DNA from: Methylobacterium sp. J-070
GTDB taxonomy: Bacteria; Pseudomonadota; Alphaproteobacteria; Rhizobiales; Beijerinckiaceae
Direction: 5' to 3'
Assembly (NCBI RefSeq): GCF_022829385.1
Contig: NZ_JAKSXX010000291.1
Coordinates: 32,290-96,289 of the forward strand
DNA: 64,000 nt
Shown here: positions 9,027 to 17,747 of the stretch, piece after piece
How positions within the stretch are numbered: the stretch's first letter is position 1
How the letters are laid out: each line of letters opens with the position of its first letter
Made by a program: the position numbers and the translations under genes
Notes under the pieces: model-generated
What the model was told of the DNA's origin: nothing
Seen by the model: the letters and a program-made list of their open reading frames with translations, nothing else
Databases searched by the model: none

Positions 9027-9440
9027 GGGATCGCGGTGCTCATTGTCGATAAATTTGATTAATAGGTTCTCAACACGTTCATAAAGTCAAAGTTTAACTC
9101 GATTGATGCGGCACACCTTACGATAAGATTTAGCTGATGTCTTAGCGATGCTTTCGAAAGCGCCAGGAAGATTTGAGTCCATTTGGGATCGTCGCGCAAG
9201 TCCGGTATCGGTCGTGGCCGTCCGGGCACCCCTTCGACCCTGGCGGCGGTCGGCCCGCGGCAGGGCCGGTCCCTGCCGGACATCGCCGCGGCCGTGGATC
9301 GGGCGGTCGCATGCGGAGCCGTTGTTGCCGTGGGGCGACAGGGTCCGCCAAAGGCGTCGTTGTCCCGCTGCGGCGCTTGTCAGGGCCGGCCGTGATGGCC
9401 AGGGTCAGGCGCGGGGGTTCTCCCGCGTCCCGAGTGCCGC
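9027..9440. other. Intergenic region with AT-rich core
   Basis: About 410 bases between the weak minus-strand gene and the small lipoprotein gene. Bases 9040-9170 are clearly AT-rich against the surrounding GC-rich DNA and probably contain promoters. The rest is GC-rich and I see no gene or clear structure in it. Confidence 0.4.
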
Positions 9441-9653
9441 ATGCGCCGCCTGAACCTGATCGTCGCCCTGCTGCTCGCCGCCGCGGCCTCGGCCTGCGCG
9501 CCGAACCCGATCATCGCCCGCGATCCGGTGGCCGCGCCGGGCCCGATGGATGCCTATGCGTGCGACTCCAAGCCGTTGCCGCTCAACACGTTCATATCGG
9601 ATTGCCGCCCCGCGCCGTCCAGCCCGCAGGTGGTTCTGCGCGCCCGCGGCTGA
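9441..9653 (+). CDS. Small lipoprotein of unknown function
   Basis: 70 residues. The N-terminus MRRLNLIVALLLAAAASAC is a classic lipoprotein signal: two Arg, a hydrophobic core and the lipobox A-S-A-C, so the mature protein starts at Cys19. The mature 52 residues contain two further cysteines (YACDSKPL and SDCRPAP), which could form one disulfide. No family recognised. It lies just upstream of another small exported protein on the same strand with a spacing of about 115 bases. Confidence 0.7.
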   Translation: MRRLNLIVALLLAAAASACAPNPIIARDPVAAPGPMDAYACDSKPLPLNTFISDCRPAPSSPQVVLRARG

Positions 9654-9768
9654 TCCGGCCCGGCATCCCGGTAACCGGTCGGGCCGAACAGGCCGGACAC
9701 CACGCCCGCGATCCGCTAGACTGCAGGATCCCTGCCGGCCCGGCCGGCTCCCGACGACGGAGTACCGC

Positions 9769-10128
9769 GTGAGCACCAAGACCCTGATCGCCGCCGGACT
9801 TCTCGCCCTCGTGGCGGGACGGGGTGCCTCTGCCGCCGACGCCGGCTACCCGGCCGCTCCCTACCAGTCGCGCGCCTTCGTCTTCACGGCTCCGAACGGT
9901 CCGGCGGTCCTGCAGCCGGAGGGATGCTGCCAGGTGGTCGTGCCGCCGGGTCGCCCGGATCTCGCCCTGCCGCCGGTACCCGTGGCCGAGGTGATGAACG
10001 GCGGCGGCTTCGGCTACACCGGGTTCGACTATTACAACGACCAGATCACGGAAGGCCGTTTCGGCGCGCGCAAGCGTCCGAAGGCGTACGTGATCGCGCC
10101 CGCCTACGTGGTGCCCCCGCGGTACTGA
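9769..10128 (+). CDS. Small secreted protein of unknown function
   Basis: 119 residues from GTG 9769, chosen because GGAG at 9759-9762 is six bases upstream and the reading gives a clean signal peptide (STKTLIAAGLLALVAG, ending ASA before ADAGYP). The mature protein is rich in Pro, Tyr and Gly, holds a Cys-Cys pair (EGCCQVVVPPG), a segment GGGFGYTGFDYYNDQITEGRFG, and a basic, Tyr-ending tail. I recognise no domain. Such proteins are common small envelope proteins in this order. Confidence 0.7.
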   Translation: MSTKTLIAAGLLALVAGRGASAADAGYPAAPYQSRAFVFTAPNGPAVLQPEGCCQVVVPPGRPDLALPPVPVAEVMNGGGFGYTGFDYYNDQITEGRFGARKRPKAYVIAPAYVVPPRY

Positions 10129-10135
10129 ATCGAGC

Positions 10136-10350
10136 CTACACCGGTCGGGCCCTCAATCCGTGTGCGGATCGTGGGCCCCGTTCATCGGCGACAGCCGCCA
10201 CGGGGAACCGGGGTCCCTTCCGGGCCTCGCCGCCCTGCCTGAGGTGGCGGTGGACGTCCCTGACGAGCGTGCGCATGGCGGCGGCGTCGTCATCGGTCAG
10301 CTTGGCCTTCTCGTCCTCGATCGCCAGGTCTCGTCGCCGGCCCTGCGGTC
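10136..10350 (-). pseudogene. Possible remnant of a short protein-coding gene
   Basis: The minus strand from about 10350 down to a TAG at 10136 reads as plausible protein (IEDEKAKLTDDDAAAMRTL, then VRDVHRHLRQGGEARKG) with GC-rich third positions. There is no ATG, GTG or TTG ahead of this segment in frame; the only internal ATG, at 10276, would leave 46 residues. I read this as a gene that lost its 5' end, or as chance. No family recognised. Confidence 0.25.
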
Positions 10351-10462
10351 GGGCGGTGCATGGTCCGTCGAGGTCCGTCCGGCGGCGTTTACAGGCCGGC
10401 CCCCGGCGGGTATCACCCCGGCCCGACCCCATCCTTCCCGCACCCCATTTCCGAAAAGCCAG

Positions 10463-11591
10463 ATGCGCGCCGAGATCGAGCAAGCCTCGGATGCCGCCAA
10501 GCAGTCTATAGGGCTGCTGAGGAGGCATCTTTGACTGGGATACCGTCGATAAACGCCTCGCGGAGCTGAACGCGGCGTCCGAGAACCCCGACCTCTGGAA
10601 CGATGCCGAGGCCGCCCAGAAGGTCATGCGGGAGCGCCAGCAGCTGGATGAGGCGGTCTCCGCTATCCGCAAGCTGGAGCGCGACCTCGAGGACGGCGCG
10701 ACGCTGATCGAACTCGGCGAGATGGAGGGCGACGAGTCCTCGATCCGCGAGGGCGAGGCCGCGATCCTCGCCGTCGAGAAGGAGGCGGCGAGCCGCCAGG
10801 TCGAGACGCTCCTGTCGGGCGAGGCCGACGGCTTCGACACCTATCTCGAGGTCCATGCCGGCGCCGGCGGCACCGAGAGCCAGGACTGGGCCAACATGCT
10901 CCAGCGCATGTACGCGCGCTGGGCCGAGCGCCGGAAGTTCAAGGTGGATGTCGTCGAGATGACCGACGGCGAAGAGGCCGGGATCAAGGGCGCGACGCTC
11001 CTGATCAAGGGCCACAACGCCTATGGCTGGCTCAAGACCGAGTCCGGCGTGCACCGCCTCGTGCGGATCTCGCCCTACGATTCCAGCGCCCGCCGGCACA
11101 CCAGCTTCGCCAGCGTGTGGGTCTATCCGGTGATCGACGACCGGATCGAGATCGAGATCAAGGAATCCGATTGCCGGATCGACACCTACCGGTCGTCCGG
11201 CGCCGGCGGCCAGCACGTCAACACCACCGACTCGGCGGTGCGCATCACCCACAATCCGACCGGGATCGTGGTGGCCTGTCAGCAGGAGCGTTCCCAGCAC
11301 AAGAACCGGGCCACCGCCTGGAATATGCTGCGCGCCCGGCTGTACGAGGCCGAGCTGAAGAAGCGCGAGGAGAAGGCCAGCGCCGAGGCCGCGGCCAAGA
11401 CCGATATCGGCTGGGGTCACCAGATCCGGTCCTACGTGCTCCAGCCCTATCAGCTGGTGAAGGACCTGCGCACCGGCACCCAGTCCACCGATCCGGACGA
11501 GGTGCTCGACGGCGACCTCGACCCGTTCATGGAGGCGTCGCTCGCCCAGCGGGTCTATGGCGGCAGCGAGGCGGTCGAGGATATCGACTGA
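10463..11591 (+). CDS. prfB: Peptide chain release factor 2 (programmed +1 frameshift)
   Basis: Recognises UGA and UAA stop codons and triggers peptide release on the ribosome. Frame 1 runs from ATG 10463 for 23 codons to an in-frame TGA at 10532; a +1 shift at CTT-TGA-C moves into the frame that ends at 11591, giving 375 residues. AGGAGG at 10520-10525 sits three bases before the CTT slip codon, the same arrangement as in E. coli prfB, where RF2 shortage favours the shift. The GGQ peptidyl-transferase loop is present (SSGAGGQHVNTTDSAVR). The stop-codon tripeptide reads S-P-Y rather than the S-P-F of enterobacterial RF2. A joined CDS 10463-10531 plus 10533-11591 is the correct description. 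Confidence 0.97.
10520..10535 (+). promoter_or_regulatory. RF2 autoregulatory +1 frameshift signal
   Basis: Internal Shine-Dalgarno-like AGGAGG, spacer CAT, slip codon CTT, stop TGA, then C. This matches the known RF2 frameshift element, in which slow reading of UGA at low RF2 lets the ribosome slip to GAC and complete the protein. Confidence 0.95.
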
Positions 11592-11614
11592 GCCGGGCTG
11601 CCCGGCCCGTACGA

Positions 11615-11741
11615 TCCAATCACCTCATCCTGAGGTGCCGGAGCGCAGCGGAGGCCTCGAAGGAGCCCTCCAGATCGCTCCGAGATCCCTGGAGCCCTCC
11701 TTCGAGGCCCGCTTCGCGGTCACCTCAGGATGAGGGGGATT
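11615..11741. repeat. Large imperfect palindrome (REP/MITE-like intergenic repeat)
   Basis: The left end CCTCATCCTGAGGTG (from 11623) is the exact complement of CACCTCAGGATGAGG (11721-11735), and pairing extends outward through CCAATC/GATTGG and inward through CCTCGAAGGAGC/CCTTCGAGG. The whole 127 bases would fold into one long hairpin between prfB and the convergent gamma-glutamyltransferase-like gene. Repeats with this terminal motif are, from memory, widespread in Hyphomicrobiales genomes. It may also serve as a transcription end for both genes. Confidence 0.85.
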
Positions 11742-11765
11742 GGTGGGACGTGCCCCGAATGCCCC

Positions 11766-13406
11766 TCAATACCCCAGCGCCGACCCGTCCTTGCGCGGGT
11801 CCGAGCCGGCGGCCAGCGTGCCGGCCTTGCGGTCGATCCAGATGATCTGGCCACCGCCGAGCGGCAGGGGCGCGCGGATCGCCGGGTGGCCGCGCTCGAC
11901 GAGGCCCGCCATCACGGCGTCGGGAACGCCGCCCTCGACCTCCAGGGTGCCGCCATAGGCGAAGCTGCGGGGGGCATCGAGGGCCGCCTGGACGTCGAGG
12001 CCCCGGTCCAGGATGGCGGAGAGCAGCTCGACATGGCCCATGGCCTGATAATGACCGCCCATCACGCCGAACGGCGCGACCGCCTGCCCGTCCCTCATCA
12101 GCATGCCGGGAATGATCGTGTGCATCGGCCGCTTGCCCGGCCCGATGGTGTTCGGATGGCCGCCCTCCGTGCGGAACGACAGGCCGCGGTTGTGCAGCAG
12201 CACGCCGCTCTCGGGCGCCAGGATCCCCGAGCCGAAGCCCTGGAAGATCGAGTTGATCAGCGACAGGGCGTTGCCGTCCCGGTCGACCACGCAGAGGTAG
12301 ACCGTATCCTTATGGGCGCGGCCCTCGGCCACCTCCCGGGCGATCTCGGGATAGATCTCGGGCTCCCGGGCCCGGCCCATGTCGATCGCCCCGTGGGCGG
12401 CGGCCTTCCAGGCGTCGGAGAGCAGGTGCTCCACCGGGACGCCGGCGAGGGCGGCGTCGCCGAACAGGACATCGCGGTGGTGGTAACCCTGCTTGCACAC
12501 CTCGGCGAAGAGATGAAGCCGGTCGAGCTCCGACAGGGCGCCGACGTCGTAGTGCGCGAGCACGTTGAGCATCATCAGCGCGGCCAGGCCCTGGCCGGCG
12601 GGGGGGCACTCGTAGACGTCGTAGCCGCGGTAGCGGGTCGAGACCGGCACGACCATGTCGGGACGGGCGGCGGCGAAATCGTCCGGCGTGTGCAGGCCGC
12701 CGAGGGCATTGAGCCGGCTCACCATGTCTTCGGCGACCGGCCCGGCGTAGAAGCCGCGCGGCCCCTCCTGGGCGATGCGCCGGAGCGTCGCGGCGAGTTT
12801 CGGCAGGCGGAACACGCTGCCGATGGGCGGCACCTGTCCGCCGGGCAGGTAGGTCTCCGCGGAATGGGGATCGCCGGCGACCCGGGGGGCGCACCGCAGC
12901 CAGTCCCACCCGACCCGCTGCTGGATCACGAACCCGTCCTCGGCGTAGCGGATCGCCGGCTGGAGCAATTCGCCCAGCGAGCGCGTGCCGTGCTCGCGGA
13001 CCAGCAGGTCCCAGGCCCCGACGGCGCCCGGCACCGTCACGGCGTGCGGCGAGGTCGGCGCGATGGCGACGCCGTGCTCGGCGTACCAACCGGGGGTCGC
13101 GGCGGCCGGAGCCCGGCCTGACCCGTCGAGGGCGATGGGCTTCGTGGCGCCCGCCGGGGCATAGAGGGCGAAGCAGTCGCCGCCGATCCCGGTCATCAGC
13201 GGGTCGACCACGCATTGCACCGCCACGGCGGCGATGCCGGCATCGACGGCGTTGCCGCCCGCGCGCAGCACCTCGATGGCGGCGAGGGTCGAGAGCGGGT
13301 GCGAGGTCGCGACGGCGGCGCTGGCGGCGTAGACCGGTGAGCGCCCGGGTGCGGAGAAGTCTCTCACGGGATGTCCTGTCGTTTCAAACGCGTTCAGAAA
13401 TTCCAC
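11766..13406 (-). CDS. Gamma-glutamyltransferase family protein (cytoplasmic form)
   Basis: 546 residues, the usual size for the GGT/Ntn-hydrolase family. These proenzymes self-cleave ahead of a catalytic Thr; here the likely nucleophile is Thr368 in HKDTVYLCVVD. The N-terminal half has SHPLSTLAAIEVLRAGGNAVDA and TGIGGDCFAL; the C-terminal half ends GSDPRKDG, also typical. There is no signal peptide, unlike E. coli GGT, so it should act in the cytosol. It lies at the 3' end of a five-gene peptide ABC transporter on the same strand, suggesting hydrolysis of imported gamma-glutamyl or similar peptides; that link is inferred. A repeat-filled 294-base gap separates it from the last transporter gene. 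Confidence 0.92.
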   Translation of the reverse strand: MEFLNAFETTGHPVRDFSAPGRSPVYAASAAVATSHPLSTLAAIEVLRAGGNAVDAGIAAVAVQCVVDPLMTGIGGDCFALYAPAGATKPIALDGSGRAPAAATPGWYAEHGVAIAPTSPHAVTVPGAVGAWDLLVREHGTRSLGELLQPAIRYAEDGFVIQQRVGWDWLRCAPRVAGDPHSAETYLPGGQVPPIGSVFRLPKLAATLRRIAQEGPRGFYAGPVAEDMVSRLNALGGLHTPDDFAAARPDMVVPVSTRYRGYDVYECPPAGQGLAALMMLNVLAHYDVGALSELDRLHLFAEVCKQGYHHRDVLFGDAALAGVPVEHLLSDAWKAAAHGAIDMGRAREPEIYPEIAREVAEGRAHKDTVYLCVVDRDGNALSLINSIFQGFGSGILAPESGVLLHNRGLSFRTEGGHPNTIGPGKRPMHTIIPGMLMRDGQAVAPFGVMGGHYQAMGHVELLSAILDRGLDVQAALDAPRSFAYGGTLEVEGGVPDAVMAGLVERGHPAIRAPLPLGGGQIIWIDRKAGTLAAGSDPRKDGSALGY

Positions 13407-13477
13407 TCCCCGTGCGGGGAGGGGTTACACAGGGTTGAGGTCTCCGCGGGCTGGCCAGCTTGAAGCGGCGCGGGCCT

Positions 13478-13613
13478 CCTCTCCCGTGCCGGAGCGGGAC
13501 AGGGTGAGGGCCAAGAAGGTTCAGAACGAGGCGCGCCCTTTCGGCGCTTCGATGGCGTGCCTTCTCCTGCGCCGTCTTGTCCCTCACCCGAACCCTCTCC
13601 CGCACGGCAGAGG
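13478..13613. repeat. Inverted-repeat element, 33-bp arms
   Basis: Bases 13478-13510 and 13581-13613 are near-exact inverted copies, each 33 bases, built from CCTCTCCCGTGC and GGGTGAGGG blocks, with about 70 bases between. A smaller hairpin (CTCCCC GTG CGGGGAG) lies just 5' near 13406-13425. The sequence sits between the ATP-binding protein gene and the downstream GGT-like gene and resembles the elements near 16.6, 33.4 and 37.5 kb. Confidence 0.75.
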
Positions 13614-13700
13614 GGGCCTGTCGCGCTCCGTCAGCCGCCGCATGCCCCAAACCGATGTCGCCCATCGCCGCAAGGGGGCGGAGAGACCGTCGCGCCGTGC

Positions 13701-14620
<920 letters not shown>

Positions 14621-14624
<4 letters not shown>

Positions 14625-15637
14625 CGCACGGCCTCCGCAGCCAGAAGCTTCGGCAGATCGTACCAGGCGGCGACGAGGTGGCCGGGGGCGGCGCCGTGGG
14701 CCTGCGACAGGGGCGGCATCTCGGCCCGGCAGCGGGGCGTCGCGAAGGCGTTGCGCGGCGCGAAGGGATCGCCCGGCGGGAGGTGGCGCATGTCCGGGGG
14801 CGCCCCCTCGATCTGGTGCAGGCGGCGGCGTCCGGCGCGGCTACCGGAGAGGTCCGGCAGGGAGCGCAGCAGGCCGAGGGTGTAGGCGTTGCGGGGATCG
14901 GCGAAGATGTCGTCCACCGGGCCGCGCTCCAGGATCCGGCCGGCATACATCACCTGCACGGTGTCGCTGATCCCCGCCACCACGCCGAGATCGTGGGTGA
15001 TCCAGATGATCGCCATGCCGAGCTCGCGCTTCAGCTCCTGCACGAGGGCCACGATCTCGGCCTGGACGGTCACGTCGAGGGCGGTGGTCGCCTCGTCGGC
15101 GATCAGCAGCTTCGGCCGGCAGCTGAGGCCGATGGCGATCATCACCCGCTGGCGCTGGCCGCCGGAGAACTCGTGCGGGTACTGGTCGAGGCGCGCGGCG
15201 GCATTCGGGATGCGCACGAGGTCGAGCAGGTCCTTCGCCCGGGCCCGGGCGCCGCGGGCGTCGAGGCCCAGATGGATCCGCAGGGGCTCGACGATCTGCG
15301 CCGCGACGGTCATGCCGGGGTTGAGCGAACTCATCGGGTCCTGGAACACGAAGCCGATCGCGCCGCCGCGGATCTTCTGCAACTCCCGCTCCTTCAGGGC
15401 GAGGAGGTCGCGGCCCTCGAACAGCACCTGCCCGCCGGTGATGCGGCCGGGCGGTCGCGGGATCAGGCCGAGCATGGCGAGCACGTGGACGCTCTTGCCG
15501 GACCCCGATTCCCCAACGATGCCGAGCGTCTCGCCCTCGCGCAGGGTGTAGGAGACGCCGTTGACCGCGTGGACCGCACCGCCATCGGTGTCGAACGCCA
15601 CCGCGAGGTCCCGGACGTCGAGCAGGGGCTTCGTCAT
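14621..15637 (-). CDS. Peptide ABC transporter ATP-binding protein (DppD/OppD type)
   Basis: 338 residues. Partner ATPase of the importer. Walker A GESGSGKS near residue 41, FQDPMSSLNPGMT, signature FSGGQRQRV, Walker B LLIADEATTALD and WITHDLGVV. The C-terminal oligopeptide/dipeptide domain includes a partial Cys-containing motif (CRAEMPPL); DppD-type proteins carry an Fe-S-linked Cys cluster here, and only one Cys of it is obvious, so the cluster may be lost. The gene overlaps its neighbours by four bases on both sides, marking a tightly coupled operon. Confidence 0.95.
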
Positions 15638-16548
15638 GTCCGCTGCCTCGGGTCGAGGGCGTCCCGCAGGCCGTCGCCGAACAGGTTGAACGCCAGCACC
15701 GCCAGGAAGATCGACAGGCCGGGCCAGATCGCCATCCAGGGCGCCTGATCCATGAAGTTCTTGGCGGTGTTGAGCATCGCCCCCCAGGACGGTTCGGGCG
15801 GCTGCTGGCCGAGGCCGAGGAACGACAGGCTCGCCTCCGCGATGATCGCCGCCGCGATGGTGAGCGTCGCCTGGACCAGGATCGCCGGGACGATGTTGGG
15901 CAGGATATGCCGGATCGCGATCCGCCAGGGCGGGTTGCCCAGGGCGCGGGCCGCCTCCACGAATTCCTCCGCCGCCACCGCGCGGACCTGTGCGCGGGTC
16001 AGCCGGATGAAGGTCGAGGTCGCCGAGAGGCCGATGGCGATCATCGCGTTGACGAGGCTCGGGCCGAGGAAGGCGGCGAGCGCGATCGCCAGGATCAGGA
16101 ACGGGATCGCCAGGAGCGCGTCGGTGAGCCGGGAGATCGCCCCATCGATCCAGCCGCCGGCGTAGCCGGCCAACAATCCCAGCGGCAGGCCGAGGGACAC
16201 GGCGAGCGCCACCGAGACGAGGCCGGCCCCGAGGGAGGCGCGCGCGCCGTAGATGATCCGCGCGAGGACATCGCGCCCGACCTCATCGCCGCCGAACGGG
16301 TGCGCGAGGCTCGGCGCGCCGCGGACGTTCCCCCAGTCGGTGGCAGTCGGGTCGTAGGGGGCAATCCAGGGGGCGAAGACCGCCATCAGGATCAGCAGCC
16401 CGACGATGACGAGGCCCGCGACGGCGCTCGGGCGGGCGCGCAGGCGGCGCCAGAAGGCGGAGAGGGTGCCGGGTTCCTGGAGGAGGGCCGGGCTTCCGGC
16501 GGGCGCGGCGAGGGCGGTGGTCTCGGCGATGGGGGTGCCGGTGCTCAT
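15634..16548 (-). CDS. Peptide ABC transporter permease (DppC/OppC type)
   Basis: 304 residues. Inner membrane permease subunit. After an N-terminal cytoplasmic arm with one helix (VAGLVIVGLLILMAVFAPWIAPYDP, the OppC N-terminal domain), it has the binding-protein-dependent permease domain from about residue 95 with five further helices. The EAA coupling motif is EAARALGNPPWRIAIRHILPN. HPFGGDEVGRDVLARIIYGAR is the usual DppC signature. It pairs with the DppB-type permease, from which it is separated by about 240 bases of palindromic repeat rather than the usual short spacer. Confidence 0.95.
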   Translation of the reverse strand: MSTGTPIAETTALAAPAGSPALLQEPGTLSAFWRRLRARPSAVAGLVIVGLLILMAVFAPWIAPYDPTATDWGNVRGAPSLAHPFGGDEVGRDVLARIIYGARASLGAGLVSVALAVSLGLPLGLLAGYAGGWIDGAISRLTDALLAIPFLILAIALAAFLGPSLVNAMIAIGLSATSTFIRLTRAQVRAVAAEEFVEAARALGNPPWRIAIRHILPNIVPAILVQATLTIAAAIIAEASLSFLGLGQQPPEPSWGAMLNTAKNFMDQAPWMAIWPGLSIFLAVLAFNLFGDGLRDALDPRQRT

Positions 16549-16590
16549 CGGGGCCTCGGAACGTTGGCTGCAACGATGCCACCACGCAGT

Positions 16591-16768
16591 CTCCCTCCCC
16601 CCTTCGCGGGGGAGGGGGACCCCTGCATGAGCAGGGGTCGGGAGAGGGGAGCGACGGTGCAGAACGAGGCTGCGGGCTGCGTGTAGGCCTCGACAATTTC
16701 TGATGCCGGGTTCCCTTCTCCCGACCCCCTTCGGGGGCCTCCGTCCCCCGCAGAGGGGGGAGGGAGGG
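16591..16768. repeat. Inverted-repeat element between the two permease genes
   Basis: The arms 16591-16650 and 16713-16768 are imperfect inverted copies about 55-60 bases long, built from CTCCCTCCCCCCTTCGCGGG, GACCCCTG and GGGTCGGGAG blocks, around a 60-base centre. The same family appears at 33306-33477, where the ACCGTCGC and CCCCTCTCCCGACCCCTGCT blocks recur. It interrupts an otherwise compact transporter operon. Confidence 0.8.
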
Positions 16769-16789
16769 CGTCGCGGGAAATCATTTCCC

Positions 16790-17734
16790 TCATGCCCGCC
16801 TCAGTTTCGGGTTCACGGCCGCCGAGAGCAGGTCGGCGGCGAGGTTCAGGGCGATGTAGGTGGCGGCGGTGCAGATCACGACGCCCTGGACGGTGGCGAA
16901 GTCCCGGTTGAACACCGCATCGACCATCAGCTTGCCGAAGCCCGGCACGGAGAAGACCTGCTCGGTGAGCACCGCCCCCGACAGGAGCTGACCGAATTCG
17001 AGGGCCCCCAGGGTGATGATCGGGATCGCGGCGTTGGGCAGGGCGTGCCGCAAAGTCACGCGCAGCGGCGAGACCCCCTTGGCGCGGGCCGTGCGGACGT
17101 AATCGGAGCCGAGCACGCCGAGCATCGCCGCGCGGGTGTGGCGCATCATCACCGCCGCGATGGCGTTGCCCAGAACGAAGGCCGGCATCACCATGGCGGC
17201 GAGGTTTTCCGACAGGCTCTCGAAGGGCGAGACGTACCCCGAGGCCGGCAGCCAGCCGAGCTCCACCGAGAACAGCAGGATCAGCAGGATCCCGAGCCAG
17301 AAATTCGGCACCGACAGGCCCCACAGAGCGATCCCGTTCGCGACCGTGTCGGCAGTCTGACCGCGCTTCACCGCCGACAGCACCCCCATGGGCACGCCGA
17401 TGGCGAGCGCCACCAGCATGGCCAGGCAGGCGAGTTCCAGCGTCACCGGCAGCTTCTCGACGATCAACTCGGAGACCGGCTTCTGCAGGCGGATCGAATC
17501 GCCGAGATCGCCCCGCAGGACGCCCCCCGCCCAGTAGCCGTAGCGCACCGGCAGCGGCTCATCGAGGTGGTACTTCTCGCGGATGAAGGCGATCACCTGC
17601 GGGTCGCGCTCCTCGCCGGTGAGCGCGGTGGCCACGTCCCCCGGCAGCAATTGCTGAAGGGCGAAGATGATCATCGAGGCGAGGATGAGGGTCGGGACCG
17701 CCAGGGCGAGGCGTCGGGCCAGAAAACGAAGCAT
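16790..17734 (-). CDS. Peptide ABC transporter permease (DppB/OppB type)
   Basis: 314 residues. Inner membrane permease, partner of the DppC-type subunit. It begins MLRFLARRLALAVPTLILAS, the standard DppB/OppB start, with six predicted helices. The EAA-type loop is YVRTARAKGVSPLRVTLRHALPN, and the C-terminal part has LTEQVFSVPGFGKLMVDAVFNRD, all family signatures. Its start lies 13 bases after the stop of the substrate-binding protein gene. Confidence 0.95.
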   Translation of the reverse strand: MLRFLARRLALAVPTLILASMIIFALQQLLPGDVATALTGEERDPQVIAFIREKYHLDEPLPVRYGYWAGGVLRGDLGDSIRLQKPVSELIVEKLPVTLELACLAMLVALAIGVPMGVLSAVKRGQTADTVANGIALWGLSVPNFWLGILLILLFSVELGWLPASGYVSPFESLSENLAAMVMPAFVLGNAIAAVMMRHTRAAMLGVLGSDYVRTARAKGVSPLRVTLRHALPNAAIPIITLGALEFGQLLSGAVLTEQVFSVPGFGKLMVDAVFNRDFATVQGVVICTAATYIALNLAADLLSAAVNPKLRRA

Positions 17735-17747
17735 CAGGAGCGCAGCA

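Noticed and set aside
8767..9084. 105-codon plus-strand frame in the space after the aminotransferase
   Set aside because: Less protein-like than the opposite-strand frame at 8670-9026 and has no ribosome site; not counted as a gene.
10463..10534. Reading prfB as a frameshifted pseudogene
   Set aside because: The break is the conserved CTT-TGA-C programmed site with AGGAGG in place, so the gene is functional.
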